A stretch of DNA of 64,000 nucleotides from Archilochus colubris. Lineage: Eukaryota; Chordata; Aves; Apodiformes; Trochilidae. The position numbers and the translations under genes were made by a program. The DNA lies in contig CM041085.1 in NCBI GenBank assembly GCA_023079485.1, positions 33,837,121 through 33,901,120 of the forward strand, in the 5' to 3' direction. Position 1 is the stretch's first letter; each line of letters opens with the position of its first letter. Below are positions 11,366-23,000 of the stretch, piece after piece. The notes under the pieces are model-generated. The model worked only from the letters and a program-made list of their open reading frames with translations, did not search any database and was not told the origin of the DNA.

Positions 11366-11923
11366 ATGAAATTGAGGTATTGGATTCTTTATATATTCTC
11401 AAGGCTTTTTAAAGATTTTTGGGACCTTATGCAACCTTTGAAGCTGTCTACTAGCATTGGTGAAAACACTCTCCCTCTTGTGTTTGCAGCTTCCTTGATC
11501 AAGCCATCAGTACAAAAGCAACCAGTGAACACTGACAGGGACTCATTACCTCCAAAAAGAGCTGCAAGGGTGGCAGGAGAAGATCGGGTGCAAAGGATTG
11601 AGAGTCAGACAGAAATGAGCAAAAGGCCTAAGGATTTGAGTACTAAGCAAAATCAGGAAGGTTTGAAAGGCAATAGGAAGATTGAAAGGCAGAAACAATG
11701 GGGTCAAAGAAGCAGACAGGAGGAAGAAGCAGAGAAATGGTCCACTGCAAAGGAAACCTCAGAAAGGGCCTTCAGCCAGGAACAGAGAAAGATTGCAAGG
11801 AACAGGAACCCCAGGTTAAAAAGTAGAAAAAGAACTGGGCTTAGTCCAGACACTAATAGTAAAAAAAAATCCTGGCTGAGTATGATTGGAAGAGGTTGGT
11901 ATTGGAAACTTCCTTGGTGGTAG
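11366..11923 (+). other. Longest non-repeat open frame (185 codons), unassigned
   Basis: An uninterrupted 185-codon frame. The first ~40 residues are hydrophobic or aromatic, and the rest is strongly charged, rich in Lys, Arg, Glu, Gln and Ser, with many short basic stretches. A pyrimidine-rich CAG that could act as a splice acceptor sits near 11489 inside the frame. Two antisense frames of 148 and 145 codons overlap its 3' half and extend to 12253, which argues against any of them being selected. I recognise no domain. By rough reckoning from a stop frequency near 5-6% per codon, a frame this long is only mildly unexpected in 64 kb. It is probably non-coding. Confidence 0.12.
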
Positions 11924-13060
11924 GAGGTTAGACAGGTGAAAGAGTCTTCCAGAGCAAGGCAGGAGTGAATGCAAAAAAAATAGGGGAAAAAAAGTCTCTT
12001 CCTCACAGGTGCCTCTCTTGAGGCTGTCCAGAGCACCAGTGAGATCAGCTTCTTGAATGGAGCATGTTGATTTCCCCAGTATGATGCATGAAAAAACACA
12101 TGTAAATATGTGATGCATTTTGCTTCTTCCCACGAGCACAGTTGCTTCATCTGCCCATGGCCAGCCCTCCCAGTTGCTCTTGCACATGGACCTGGGAGAA
12201 ATCAAACTTACCCTCTGCATGTTGCTGCCTGCCCAGAAAGACAATAGCCCCAAATTTTCTGTGTTTTCCAGGCTCTAAGGTTGAATCTTCATTCTCATCC
12301 TTTGGCTCCAATTACACTCTGATGCCTCTTCAATTTTTTGTTTACAAGCGCATTTTCCCCTCTTACTCCTCTTTTTTCCCCAGTAGTCTAATGAGATTTC
12401 CAACAGTATGAGTAAGGCTTCTACTTGATTCACTCTCACATCTTCATTTAAATACCATGTCTCAGGAGGTGCCACCTTTATCTTGCCAATCACTTGGAGA
12501 TGTCTCAGATTTCTTAAATTCATCCTAAGCCACTGAATACATCATTTATTTTACTCTTCTCATATTACTGAAAGTCTATATTGTCATTTGACAGAGACAT
12601 TTGTAGAATGGCAAATATCATTAGTACATTTGCGTTTGCATATATTTGCATTTAGCATATGAAGGATAGCAGAAGTAAAGTTAATCCTTAATCTATATGT
12701 ACCTATCTTTAATAATACCATAGCACTGCCACTGTTCTTCCTCCAGTACTTGTTCAAAATCCTTCCTGTGTAATGAGTCTGGCAGACTCATCCTGTTGAG
12801 GCATAAGCTGATGTTTTGCATACAGAGAGTATGACTTCTGCTGGTTTTTAAATACCATATTTCTAGAGAGTTCTAGAGCTGTATGACCTCTGCAGTTCTC
12901 CTACCAGCATTATTAGTGTACATGCAATATGCACCCAACAGCCCAGTCTTACTATCCCTGTTTCACTGTGATCAACTCTTGGCATGGCACTGGCACTTCT
13001 GGAAATTGTATATGAATATTTTCCACCTTCACTGCATATTTTTCACCTTCTGCACTGAAA
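11924..13060. other. Unique non-coding sequence
   Basis: It holds antisense open frames up to 148 codons (to 12253) and shorter ones on both strands, none recognisable. No interspersed repeat is seen before the T/G-rich lead of the pentanucleotide array. Confidence 0.5.
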
Positions 13061-13072
13061 TAGTCTCTCTTC

Positions 13073-13104
<32 letters not shown>

Positions 13105-13215
13105 TTGGCTGGGTTTTTTTTTTGGTTTTTGGTTTTTGGTTTTTTTTTTGATTGCTTGGTTTTGTATTTTTGGTTGGTTGGCTTTGATTTTTTCTTTTCT
13201 TTCCTTTTCTTTTTC
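13073..13215. repeat. T/G-rich low-complexity lead of the TTTCC array
   Basis: Long T runs are broken by G pairs (GGTTTTT, TTGGTTGG), passing into mixed TTTTC and TTTCC units from about 13191. It forms one low-complexity block with the array that follows. Confidence 0.9.
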
Positions 13216-13435
13216 TTTCCTTTCCTTTCCTTTCCTTTCCTTTCCTTTCCTTTCCTTTCCTTTCCTTTCCTTTCCTTTCCTTTCCTTTCCTTTCCTTTCC
13301 TTTCCTTTCCTTTCCTTTCCTTTCCTTTCCTTTCCTTTCCTTTCCTTTCCTTTCCTTTCCTTTCCTTTCCTTTCCTTTCCTTTCCTTTCCTTTCCTTTCC
13401 TTTCCTTTCCTTTCCTTTCCTTTCCTTTCCTTTCC
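13216..13435. repeat. (TTTCC)44 pentanucleotide microsatellite
   Basis: A perfect run of 44 TTTCC units over 220 bases, counted from the given sequence, with no interruption. It is flanked upstream by mixed TTTTC/TTTCC units and downstream by four TTTTC units (13436-13455). The complementary strand is (GGAAA)n, so the tract is homopurine-homopyrimidine and could adopt triplex (H-DNA) forms. The unit has five bases and contains no stop in any phase, so all six frames stay open: the plus strand reads a repeated F-P-F-L-S and the minus strand a repeated G-K-E-R-K. The overlapping 156-203-codon frames here are therefore artefacts. Copy number is likely to vary between individuals. Confidence 0.98.
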
Positions 13436-13493
13436 TTTTCTTTTCTTTTCTTTTCTTTTTTTTCCTTATATTTTGTTTTCTTTCTTTTTTTTA
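13436..13493. repeat. (TTTTC)4 and T-rich tail of the array
   Basis: Four TTTTC units (13436-13455) are followed by T runs with scattered C and A. The change from TTTTC to TTTCC suggests that the array grew from a T-rich or TTTTC seed. Confidence 0.9.
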
Positions 13494-14615
13494 GTATCTT
13501 CTCCAATTTTATTCAGGTATATGAATTGGATTTTCATCTTTTCATGTGAAAGAAGTCTGGTAGTTCTGTTTCCTAGACATATCTGTATATGCTGCACTGA
13601 ACTTTATGCTTACTTTATCATTGCATATAAGTGAAAGTTTCAGCCTCACTTCAACAGACTTCAAGCAGTGTCTTCAACAAAACAGATGCAAGTAAACAGA
13701 TTTAACTAGAAATATTATATTGCTAACTCTGTTCCCTTAACAACACATAGAGGTGTATCCACAGGAGCTATGGAGCTGTTTGCCTGCATGTATGAGGAAG
13801 AGAAGGATGCTCCTTTCCAGGGAGAAAGCTGATATTCTAAAGGTCTCTGTTGACTGAAGGTCAAGAATAGATTAACATCATGCAGCTATAGCTACTATCT
13901 GAGAATTATGATTTTCAACTGTTGATGGAATCCCTCCTTCTCACCTTTAACCAAGTAGCAAATTGGTTTCAAGCAGATTCTTGCCTCTTCCTTGTTCCCC
14001 ATTTGTTACATGAACAGCAGCAAACCAGAGCCTGACTGCATCGATGGTCAGAAGCAACTGTGAAATAGCTTAGGAGCCTTTAGACACACAGGTATAAGAA
14101 AGAAATTCCTATGTTCTGTGATTCCACTGCAGCTGGTGATTATTATAAGAATAAGCCTTTGAGTTTTGATTCCAATGCAAGCTGTGCCTGAGCATGGGGG
14201 CTTATTGAGAGACACTAATACAACCCTTTACCCTGCTGTTTCCCTGCTGATTGATGAATACTTTTTAAAAGCTAACACTTTTCCAATTTGTAATGCATTG
14301 AAAAAACACTATGAAATTACTGCAGAATATTAGTATTTTAACTAGTGAGTCATGAAGTGCTAAATGAAAAAAAAACAAACAAAAAAACCCACTGAAAATC
14401 TCTATTGTTTCTCTCTTAGTAACTTCAGTCAGCTACTACTGATTGACCTACCTTATGCCCATATAGCTGGGTCTCTGAGTGATATTTAATGATTTAAGTA
14501 GCAGCCTATGCAGGCCTATGCTATGTTCACATGAATGCTTCAGGAAAAAGAAGACTTGCGTGTGCTTATAGCAATTTCCTTGTGCATGTTGTCTTGCAGG
14601 ACTTCAAACCACCCT
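13494..14615. other. Unique non-coding sequence
   Basis: No gene or clear repeat. A short A-rich run with AAAC units is present at about 14366-14388. Confidence 0.6.
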
Positions 14616-14720
14616 CATCTCTCCAGGTCTTAATTTCCAGGCTGAGGAGCAAAAATAATAATAGTACTTCTTGCCTTGTACATTGTCACTAAAACATTTC
14701 AGGCAAGATTCTGTGCTAAA
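14616..14720 (+). mobile_element. Possible MIR-like SINE fragment
   Basis: The order of words here, a TTAATTTCC-like element, then GCAAAAATAATAATAGTACTTC, then a weak CCTTGTACATTGTCAC match, follows the middle of a MIR-type SINE (CAGTTTCC, AAAATGGGGATAATAATAGTACC, CTCATAGGGTTGTTGTGA) in forward orientation. The match is weak and short and could be chance. Confidence 0.33.
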
Positions 14721-16049
14721 GAGTGTGCATGATCTTGTACACAAAGCACTGCTTGAGACTTCTCTAAGTATGTGGATGCTACTGTCATGGAAGACCTGAG
14801 TAATGAAATAATTCAGTAATACAAAATGGCAAATTTGGAATGGTATTAAAGTGTTTACATCATTTAAAATGGCTTTAAATAATTTTTATATATATATTAG
14901 AGTGGAAAAAGGTGGGGGGGGTTGTTTATTTCACTGCAAAACAATCTGTGTTTGCTGCTTTCTGATTTGCATGCAATTGTTAGATGGGGGTGAAATGAAA
15001 TTAACTAGTCTAGTCCTATTTAGAAAAGCACACTGAAACGTGTCTTGCAAGGGCCTTTGCCTACCCTTTCTCCTGTGCAACAAATACAGGTTAGATATCC
15101 ATAAAATGGAAATTTTTTCTTTTCCCTGAATCTTCACTCTCTGTAGAGCTAGCAGCAGCTGACAGCATGATTAGTAGGTTATGCACGGTTTTGATTAACA
15201 CCAAGTATATTTTAATAGACAACTCAAAACCAATCTGAAAATGTTTGTTGATAAAAATAATTGAGGAGATAAATTCAAGAATGACACAGAGAACATGTGA
15301 TTTTCAAAAGTGTGCTTCGTGTAGTCAGTTTTAAACTATTTCATTCCACAGACTCTTCTAAAATTAATCACAGCTATTGCTAGAACTGGAGTTACTCAAA
15401 TGACCTGTGACTCCACAGCATTTACTATATGCTTCACCCTTTAGTCAGGGAAATGTCATTGAAAATGCCAAGTGAATGGGAATCGGGAAGCTTAAGAGGT
15501 TTGATATAGTGGTAACATTAATTTCCAGTGGTTTCCCATTGTTGTTCAAGTGCTCAGCAATAACATTTTAAGTTTCTCCATTCCTGGTTCATCTTTCTTA
15601 GTGTTTCAGTGCATTTTTAGTTCTTGCAGGAAAGAATGATTAAGACTTCTTTTTCCTCAGTGTTGTGCTTGACTGACAAAGCTGGGCAGCAATTGCACTT
15701 CTTTGCTGCACAGCAAATCCCAAGTTTTATCTTGACTGGGATGCTCCAGGGCAGAGTGCTGATTCCCAGCACAGTCCTGAGTTGCAGAAAACCCAGAACC
15801 CTTCTTCGCATCTGTGGTCTGCCAGTAGAAATCTCTAATCAGCTTCCATCTTCAAGAAGGAACACCAATAAATTCCATGTGAAGACTACTTTCAGGTCAA
15901 TGCTTTTGCCTCACGGACACAGCTAGCACCATTTCTCAAATGTGCAAGCTGTGTTACCGAGGGACTTGGCAAATACATTGCAAATACAGTCATGAAATCA
16001 TAAGCCCAGCTCTTTAAGAAAGTGAAAGAAAACCTAGCCCTGATTTGAA
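14721..16049. other. Unique non-coding sequence
   Basis: No feature recognised. An eight-base G run lies near 14913-14920. Open frames up to 100 codons (15624-15926 +) overlap antisense frames and resemble nothing known. Confidence 0.55.
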
Positions 16050-16130
16050 CTTTGCCCTGATTTGAACAAGGGGTTGATCTAGATGACCAAGTTTCATTAC
16101 TAGTTTCATTATCATTTATTCTGTTGTCCT
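16050..16130 (+). mobile_element. Probable short old CR1 3' tail
   Basis: A word close to AAGGGGTTGATCTAGATGACC corresponds to the CR1 3' UTR signature GGGGTTGGACTAGATGACC. It is followed by a run that resembles degraded terminal octamers (TCATTATCATTTATTCTG). The 14-base word GCCCTGATTTGAAC is present twice, at 16037-16050 and 16054-16067, a 17-bp tandem duplication at the 5' edge. The match is short and diverged. Confidence 0.5.
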
Positions 16131-17865
16131 GCACTCTAGCAGCTAGGAAACCACACTTTCCAAAAGCACTACATGCCCAGAGAGGTACTCTCAGTGTATT
16201 TGACTGAATAAAAACTTCTGGTCACCTCAGAAGCACAATCATGCACATCCCAAAACAAATTGCTAAGGCTTCCTTTTTAGATTCTGGATTAGGTTAAGAG
16301 AATTGGTATGTGTCACTTTTGTGACCCCCTTTTGAAACTCTAGCTGAACTCCTGATGGACTAATTAATTTTTTTTTTATTTCTTGGTTCAAATATGTCAT
16401 AGTTGTCCCCTTGTTTTATCTTTTGAGCAACACATTCCTTTTCAAAATTATGTGGGTATCTCCAGTCCTATGATTTGTCTACAATATAAAAAATGTAATT
16501 GGGCATATTTCCCCTCTCCAAAATAAAACAGCTCACAAGACTGGTCAACATTTGGTGCAATATGTTCATAATTTGGATCAAGCTCAGAACAAAAGGAAAG
16601 ATGTATATAACTTATGACTTCTTAAGTTTTGGTTTGCTTTTTGTTTATTTCAATTGATCCAGAACTACAAAATTACATTTTGATGGAACTAATTTTATAG
16701 GGGTGCCAAAAGTGTGGGGAAAAGACACAGACTGCCATTTTCTCATTATGTTATAGACTTGCTTATCCTTCATTAAAATACTAGGTTTAGTCAATAATTT
16801 TAGCTCCAGCTTGTTCTTCATACCTGCTTCTGCATGTGGACTTTGGCTTGATGCTTCTCTCACCTTCACTAGTGTAAAGCAGGATGGATATCAGTAAAGT
16901 CAATGAAAATTTGAAGTCTTGAAGTGAGAGTGAATGAAAAATTATTCCCTCATTCTTTGCAGCTCATTAGTTTAAACACCCTGGAGAAAAGCCAGCAGGC
17001 ATTTCACACTCTAACAAGCCTGTCATTAATAAGATCCTGAGGCTGTTAATAACTCAGCAAAATATTTTCAGCTGTTTATAGCACCAGAGTCATTTCATTT
17101 GAGAAGAAACTTCTAGTCTCAGTAAATACATTGTTTTATTGTGATCTGTCTTTTCATGTGCGTACAGGAACTGTATAATGGAAAAGTTTCTTAGAGGTAA
17201 GATAGAAAACTAAGAAATGAGCCTTTTAAAATCACTAATCAAAATGAAAAACAACTTCAGTGAAGGAGAATGAGCACAGGTATTTATTATTATACCACAT
17301 CTTTTGTCTGACTTATGAAGCTGCTCTGCAGATCTATAATTTTTTTTCAATGCCTTTTCCAGGCACGGCTTAAATTTCCTGGGCACACAGATCTTCCCTC
17401 TCACAAAATACATCAGTTGCTGGACTCAAATGTCGATCTTTGTGATTGCAGCCAACAGGAATATTTTTAGGTGGCTGACCATTTTAGCAGTTCTGTTGAG
17501 AGGACTGAGGTGGGATGGGGATGGTGGACAAAAAAACCCCCACAAACTCCCAAGGAGACCTTTCCCCTCATCTTTCTGTGGCACTGGGGGGCAAATGTGC
17601 CCATGCTCTTTCCAGGGGGCTCTGGCAAAGTGAGACTGGATGCCCTAAGCTAGAGAGAAGCAGCTGGATGCTGACCAGGGCAGAGACAGCAGGGACAAGA
17701 GCAACAAAGGGAAGCTCAGGTGACATGAGTTAATGTGCTTTAGGAAGGATTTAATTACCAGGGAGCTGTGCTCTGAGTAGAACCCTCAAAATGGATAGAA
17801 GGACTGGACCATTTTAACCAGTGGAATGGCTGAACAGGTAAGTGAAACTATTAATCAGAAGATCT
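16131..17865. other. Unique non-coding sequence with one CNE-like stretch
   Basis: No gene recognised. The part at 16920-17110 is described separately as a possible conserved element. The part at 17490-17730 is locally G-rich and carries three overlapping 60-72-codon frames without known homology. Confidence 0.5.
16920..17110. other. Candidate conserved non-coding element
   Basis: Non-repetitive sequence with closely packed transcription-factor-like words: TTAATAA-type homeodomain cores (about 17023 and 17047) and a CAGCTG E-box at 17069-17074. It contains no low-complexity run. Conservation is a guess from the look of the sequence and was not measured. Confidence 0.2.
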
Positions 17866-17925
17866 TTGACTTCCAGTGGGAGTAGCTACCCAGGCTTTTG
17901 AAAATCTGGGACCTTGGGCATTTAA
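17866..17925. repeat. Possible ancient amniote repeat remnant
   Basis: The words TTTGACTTCCAGTGGGAGT and GGCTTTTGAAAATCTGGGACC, in this order, resemble a dispersed repeat I recall from turtle and crocodilian genomes (TTGACTTCAATGGGAGT ... TTTGAGGATCTGGGCC). I cannot name the family with confidence. Confidence 0.35.
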
Positions 17926-18771
17926 AAACATGTTCACCTAGTGATCACATGCATTTGACTTGACTTAAATTTGTTCAGAGATAGTCAGTGTTTCCTCTAT
18001 AATTCATATAGTTACTAAGAAATTCACTGTTATAATTACATGTTTTCTGTTTAAATAACTAGTATATAAAAGAGAGACATGTCAATAAAGGCATTCACAT
18101 ACAAGTGATTTCATGAATGCTTAGTGCAGTAGTTAGCAATAAGGCAAGTCATGTGGCTCTCATTGTGCCCTTTCTATCCTTTCATGACACTGTATTTAAT
18201 ATTTACTCTTGACTCATATTCTCTTTTTTGACAGTTTTAAATATGGGTCTGCTACGCATTCATAATTTGGGCAACACAGTAATGGGAGGGGGAGTTTGCA
18301 AGCAGTTTGTTACATGGAAATCTTGTATAACATCCTATTTTAAAGTTTCTTACATTTGCTAGTACTGTGGCAATTGACAGTTCAGTTTCAGCAGAATCTT
18401 TATTGGAACCAAATGAGTCAAACATGGTTTAAATAACTTTCTTTGTTCTCTCCATGTCTTTGATTGCTTTTGTCACTGTAATAGTCTTCAAAATGTGAGC
18501 AATAATGGCAAAAGAAAAATTCCTGGAAAGAGATGCTTGGTGGAAAAGGAAAATGGGAGTAAATGATGCAGTCCACATCAATGAGTCTACTTACTAGTAA
18601 TTACAGGAAATCCACAAAGTACAAAAGGGGTGTACATAATTAAGCTGAAATCTGTCATGAGCACTGAATCACTTCGGCTATTGCAGTTTCTAAGTCCTGG
18701 TTCTGAACCTACCATGTGACTTACTTCATATATATCCAGGATATGTTAAACAAAGTTCAAATCTCTAAAAG
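17926..18771. other. Unique non-coding sequence
   Basis: A+T-rich DNA leading into the CR1 copy. No feature recognised. Confidence 0.6.
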
Positions 18772-19328
18772 CATAGAGAACAAGGAGAAGTGCCAGATCT
18801 TGCACCTGGGACACAGTAACCTTGGATATTCATACACCCAGTACATAAAGGACACAGAGCTACTGGAGAGTGTCCAGAGGAGGGTTATGAGGTTGGTGAA
18901 GGGTTGAGAAGGAAAGCTGAATGAAGAGTGGCTAAAAGCACTTGGTCTCTTTATCCTGGAGAAAAGGAGACTGAGGGGAGCTCTCGTCACATCTTACTGC
19001 TCCCTCACCAGGGAAGGAGGAGGAGCAGGTGCTGACCTCTTCTCTCTGGCAACCAACGATAGGACCTGAGGGAATGGTAGGAAGATGTGCTGGGGGAAGT
19101 TCAGGTTAGGTATAAGGAAAAGTTTTTTCACCCAGAGGGCAGTTGAGCAGTGGAACAGGATCCCCAGGGCAGTAGTTATGGCACTAAGCCTGCCAAAATT
19201 CAATAAGTATTTGGATGATGCTCTCAGGCACATGGTATGGTTCTTAGGGTGCCCTACATAGGGGCAGGCATTGGTCTTGGTGATCCTAATGGGTCCCTTC
19301 CAACTCAGCAAATTCTATGATTCTATGA
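18772..19328 (+). mobile_element. CR1 LINE, ~0.55 kb, internally deleted
   Basis: A plus-strand CR1 copy with a well-kept 3' end: two near-perfect octamers (ATTCTATGATTCTATG) finish at 19328. The 5' part encodes a CQILHLGHSNLGY-like segment near 18791-18829 and then jumps directly to ELLESVQRRVMRLVKG (18860-18907). The family has well over 150 bp between these two segments, so an internal deletion has occurred. A stop follows at 18905-18907, and the remaining ORF2 C-terminus ([10 protein letters not shown] and onward) is read in a shifted frame. The well-preserved tail suggests a younger age than the copies at 40512 and 57590. Confidence 0.93.
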
Positions 19329-19889
19329 AAAGCAAAAAGTGTTGGTCTGTGTCGCTGGACATAGAGATATTATTAGGTATTGATAGAAGGTGCTTTGAAT
19401 CAACTATATGTTCTTCACAGAAATAATAAATTCTTTGTGTTCCATTGCTTCTCTACTGGTATAAAGCTGAAAGCAGTTTTCTCTGGACCATTTAATTGCC
19501 CTGTCAGTGTATGCTTGGAGTCCTGCTACTTCATGACCCAGTAAGTCTGATTTATGGTGCATGATGTCACTACTTCAAGATGGAAGAATAAAGAAGTGCC
19601 TTATAGTAATACTAAAATTCAGATAACAGAGTTAACACTGTTCGTTCGCATTTTTTGGTCCTCTCTTGCATTGTGAAGATTATAGTTTATGTTTACACAG
19701 CAGAAAAAGTTGCCTGAAAATTATATCAAGAATAGAATTCTCGTGATAAAGTGTCTTATTCTGTTTACATGAGCTTCATGTAAAATTAAAAACTTTGAGA
19801 AAATAACACAGCCTCTCCTTCTCTAGGTATGAGATAGTTTTTACTGCTGAATTTTGGGTCAGTGAATATTGTTGGTTTGTTTTTCACAG
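19329..19889. other. Unique non-coding sequence
   Basis: No gene, RNA or repeat recognised in this A+T-rich stretch between two repeat remnants. Confidence 0.6.
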
Positions 19890-20010
19890 AGTCAAAATTT
19901 TAAGAGACCTTAGAAAATAAGTAGTCTGACACCCCACAATATATAGACCTCAGAATTCCAACCAGAAACTCCTGACTCAAGCATATAGTTTTTCATTGAG
20001 CTACAATGCA
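19890..20010 (-). mobile_element. Probable ancient CR1/L3-like 3' tail
   Basis: The words AGACCTTAGAAAATAAGTAG, TCTGACACCCCACAATATA and ACTCCTGACTCAAGC, followed by GAGCTACAATGCAT, appear in the order of an old amniote LINE tail I recall from turtle and crocodilian genomes (GGGACCATTGTGATCATCTAGTCTGACC... AATTCCTG... GAGCTAGAGCAT). Divergence is high and the family name is uncertain. Orientation is inferred from the CR1-type GGGACC-TAGTC order. Confidence 0.4.
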
Positions 20011-23000
20011 TTGTGTGGAAAAAAGTCTGCATATTTTAATCTCCTCCTTCTAGTGCCCTGCTAAAAAGTGCCTAGGACTCAAAAATATTTAATAAATAGT
20101 ACTAGTGAGCCTCTAAAGCCACTAAATATTAACTGATCATTCTAACTACCAGTTTACTGTGGGGATCTAGAAATCACTTTGCCCAGGATGCTGAAACAGT
20201 GAGACCTAGTCTTATTTGTGGAAGATTAAAGGTCAATGGGGCACATGCCCTAAAAGCCATTAGTACTTCTGAAAACAAACAAACACATTATTTAATAACT
20301 CTAGTGAATAATTAGTTTTTTGATGCAGAGTAAGGCATCAGATTTACATCAAGATCCAGACCCAGTCAAAGCTTAGAGGCTGATCTGCCACCATTTCAGT
20401 CATGTCTCCACCTGCATGAAGATCCTTCTCAAAGGCTCCATAGCCATGGAGAGAACTTAAAATTTTACTAATATGCCATTGATAACCAAAAAATAGTCTT
20501 CTGCCATAACACTGAAGAATAGAAAGGATTAAGCACAGACAACACACACTTCCTAAGGTACATCTGAGAAAGGAGTTGCCCTGCTGCTGAAGCTAGGAGT
20601 CATTTTAGTTAAATCCAGTTGGAAGAGTTGTGGTTCTTTTTTTAACAATAAAAGTCCAAGAAACATGGGAGTGTGAATAAGAGAGATGAAACACCATATG
20701 TGCAAAACTGAATAATCACAAAGAAAAATGAGCAGAATCATAGTTAAAATTCCTTATGTTGAAGGTGCAAAACAGAGAATAGGTGATTAAAAGGATAATA
20801 ACTGTTTATAATAACTACTGCTGCTGTAAACAAGATGAGTTAAAGCTTTGCCTGAATATTATGGATTTTTGAGTAATATGGTAAAAGGAAAGGACTTTGA
20901 AGAGTTAGTCTTAATAGTTTAAAATAAAATAAAATAAATAATAATAATAAAGGTTGTATAGTTAATCCTAAGTGCTGACCAGCAGTCTCTCATTTTCCTA
21001 TCTTATCAGAAGGAGAACAGTTCTTGCAGCAATACAGAGATCTTTTCTTTAGGAATGAACTTCACCGGGATGGAGGCATCTTATTTTAGAAAGTAACTAT
21101 TATCATATTACTTTCTCCTTTCCTCTACCTTCAGATTTGAAGAATTTTACTCCTAATCAATGAAAAATTATACTGTAATCCCTGTAGAATCTACAGCCCT
21201 GGATCCAAACTATATATTTATGAAGCAGGTATTTTTCTTATGTCTTTCTCATACCAGTATCACATGTGATATTGCTGACAGCCAAAACATTATTGATTAT
21301 ACCGAAGATTTTGTTTTGATGCTTGTTCCCAGCTCCTGTCATAGAAAGGTAAAGCAAATAACAGTTCCTTGCTGGTTCCAAGCAAGTTCCAGCTGGACAT
21401 GAAGATTTCTTCTCATGTCTTCAAGCTGGCCTTCCAACAAAACCAAAACTGTTTTGTTCACTCACAGTGACATATGGCTCACATACTCCAGTGCTGAACC
21501 CATGTTCTCAGAAGGGACAAGCATCAGACTGTTTGTATATGCCTATGTAAATGGTAGCATGCAACCTTTAAAGCTTGAATCTTACCAATGGAGTGAATTT
21601 CCTATTGCTATGGCTATACTAGTATTACTAATTTGATTTAATGCACCCTCTGGGACAGATGAAGAAACCCTGAAAGAGTTCAGTGCATTGGCACTTTAAT
21701 GTCATATTAGATAAATGCTGGAGAAAGACTATTATAAGAATACAGTTCTATGCTACAGAGGAAAGAAAGCAAATAAGCAAACAAAAAAACCTGTAAATTT
21801 TTTATGAGCAGCAGAACTAAAGGAACCTCCTTTCCAATAGATTTAACACCGTAACTCCCACCTGTTTTGTTCCTGCAATCATCTCAGATCACTCTTTAGC
21901 AGCAACTAAAGAAAATAACATCAGAAGTCCAGGGATGCGAATGATAGCAGATCAGCTCTTTTGTAGAGCTGCTACATTTTTCTTCAAATAAGGTAGCACC
22001 TCAAATCTTGCTTCATCTCCTTTCTTCTTCCTATTCTTGTGTTTTTCATTCTGAGCAGCAGTCAGTTTTCAGTCAAACTGAAATTCTGCTTCCTTTGCAA
22101 TAGTCCATTTTAATAGTCTTTTTATCTATACAGGTAATTGTTGAGACCAGTCAGTGATCTTGAAGAAATGATCTGTCATTCACTTATAAATAAACTGGCC
22201 TCTTTCATTTACATTAGTTTCTTGTCATTTCAGGAACACCAAAATGGAAAAGTTCAGTGTTTTTCTACCCTTTTTCAGCATCTAGGGCTAGGGATGCATT
22301 CTGAGGCTTATTAAGATTCTAAAACAGAGCTTCCAATTTATTTCAGTTTTTCTATAAATGAACCAGAAAATACACATGAGAGCATCACAGTGTTTTGCAT
22401 GTGCTTATCTTTTATAGCACTTTAGTTCTTCTTTATTCCTCACTGCAGATGATTGTTAATCTTGAAATAGGCCCAAAAGTTATGGACTGTGTTTGGGAAA
22501 TAGAGAAAGAAGTTTCACATTGTCCTAGAGAATAGCTAAGTATAAAAAACAAAACTTACTGGAAAATTTTAACCAAGACATGCCTAGGATGACAAATTGG
22601 CAACCCAATTTATAGTTCTGCAGATTCCAGATAATTTCTGAAAACCACCATTTTTTATCTTCAGACATCCCAGTTTAAAGAAATTTAAAGCCACAGAGCT
22701 TTCTTCTAGGACCAGGTGTAAATTTCTGAAAAATCTGATTCACTCTGCTCATGCAAAACTCTCTCATAAAATATATATGTACTTCCAATGTTAACTTCAA
22801 TTCTGAGTGTTCTCATCTTCCTATGTGCTGTACAGGTTGCTTTCCCACTAAGGATGACCACCTGAGAAGAGAATAACTGACTGCAAGACTTTCTATAATA
22901 TAAAATACATCATTGAGATGAACAGCAGGAGAAAATATAGCTCAGTCAAATGCTTCAAACATAGAGAATCCAATTACACTCTTCAGAGGTGATTTTAGAG

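Noticed and set aside
12883..13549. Long open frames of 203, 184 and 156 codons on both strands
   Set aside because: They run through the TTTCC array and T-rich borders. A 5-base unit without stops keeps every frame open, so length is no evidence of a gene.
21160..21636. Two successive plus-strand frames as an exon pair
   Set aside because: No recognisable domain, no clear splice-site pair between them and ordinary length for chance frames.
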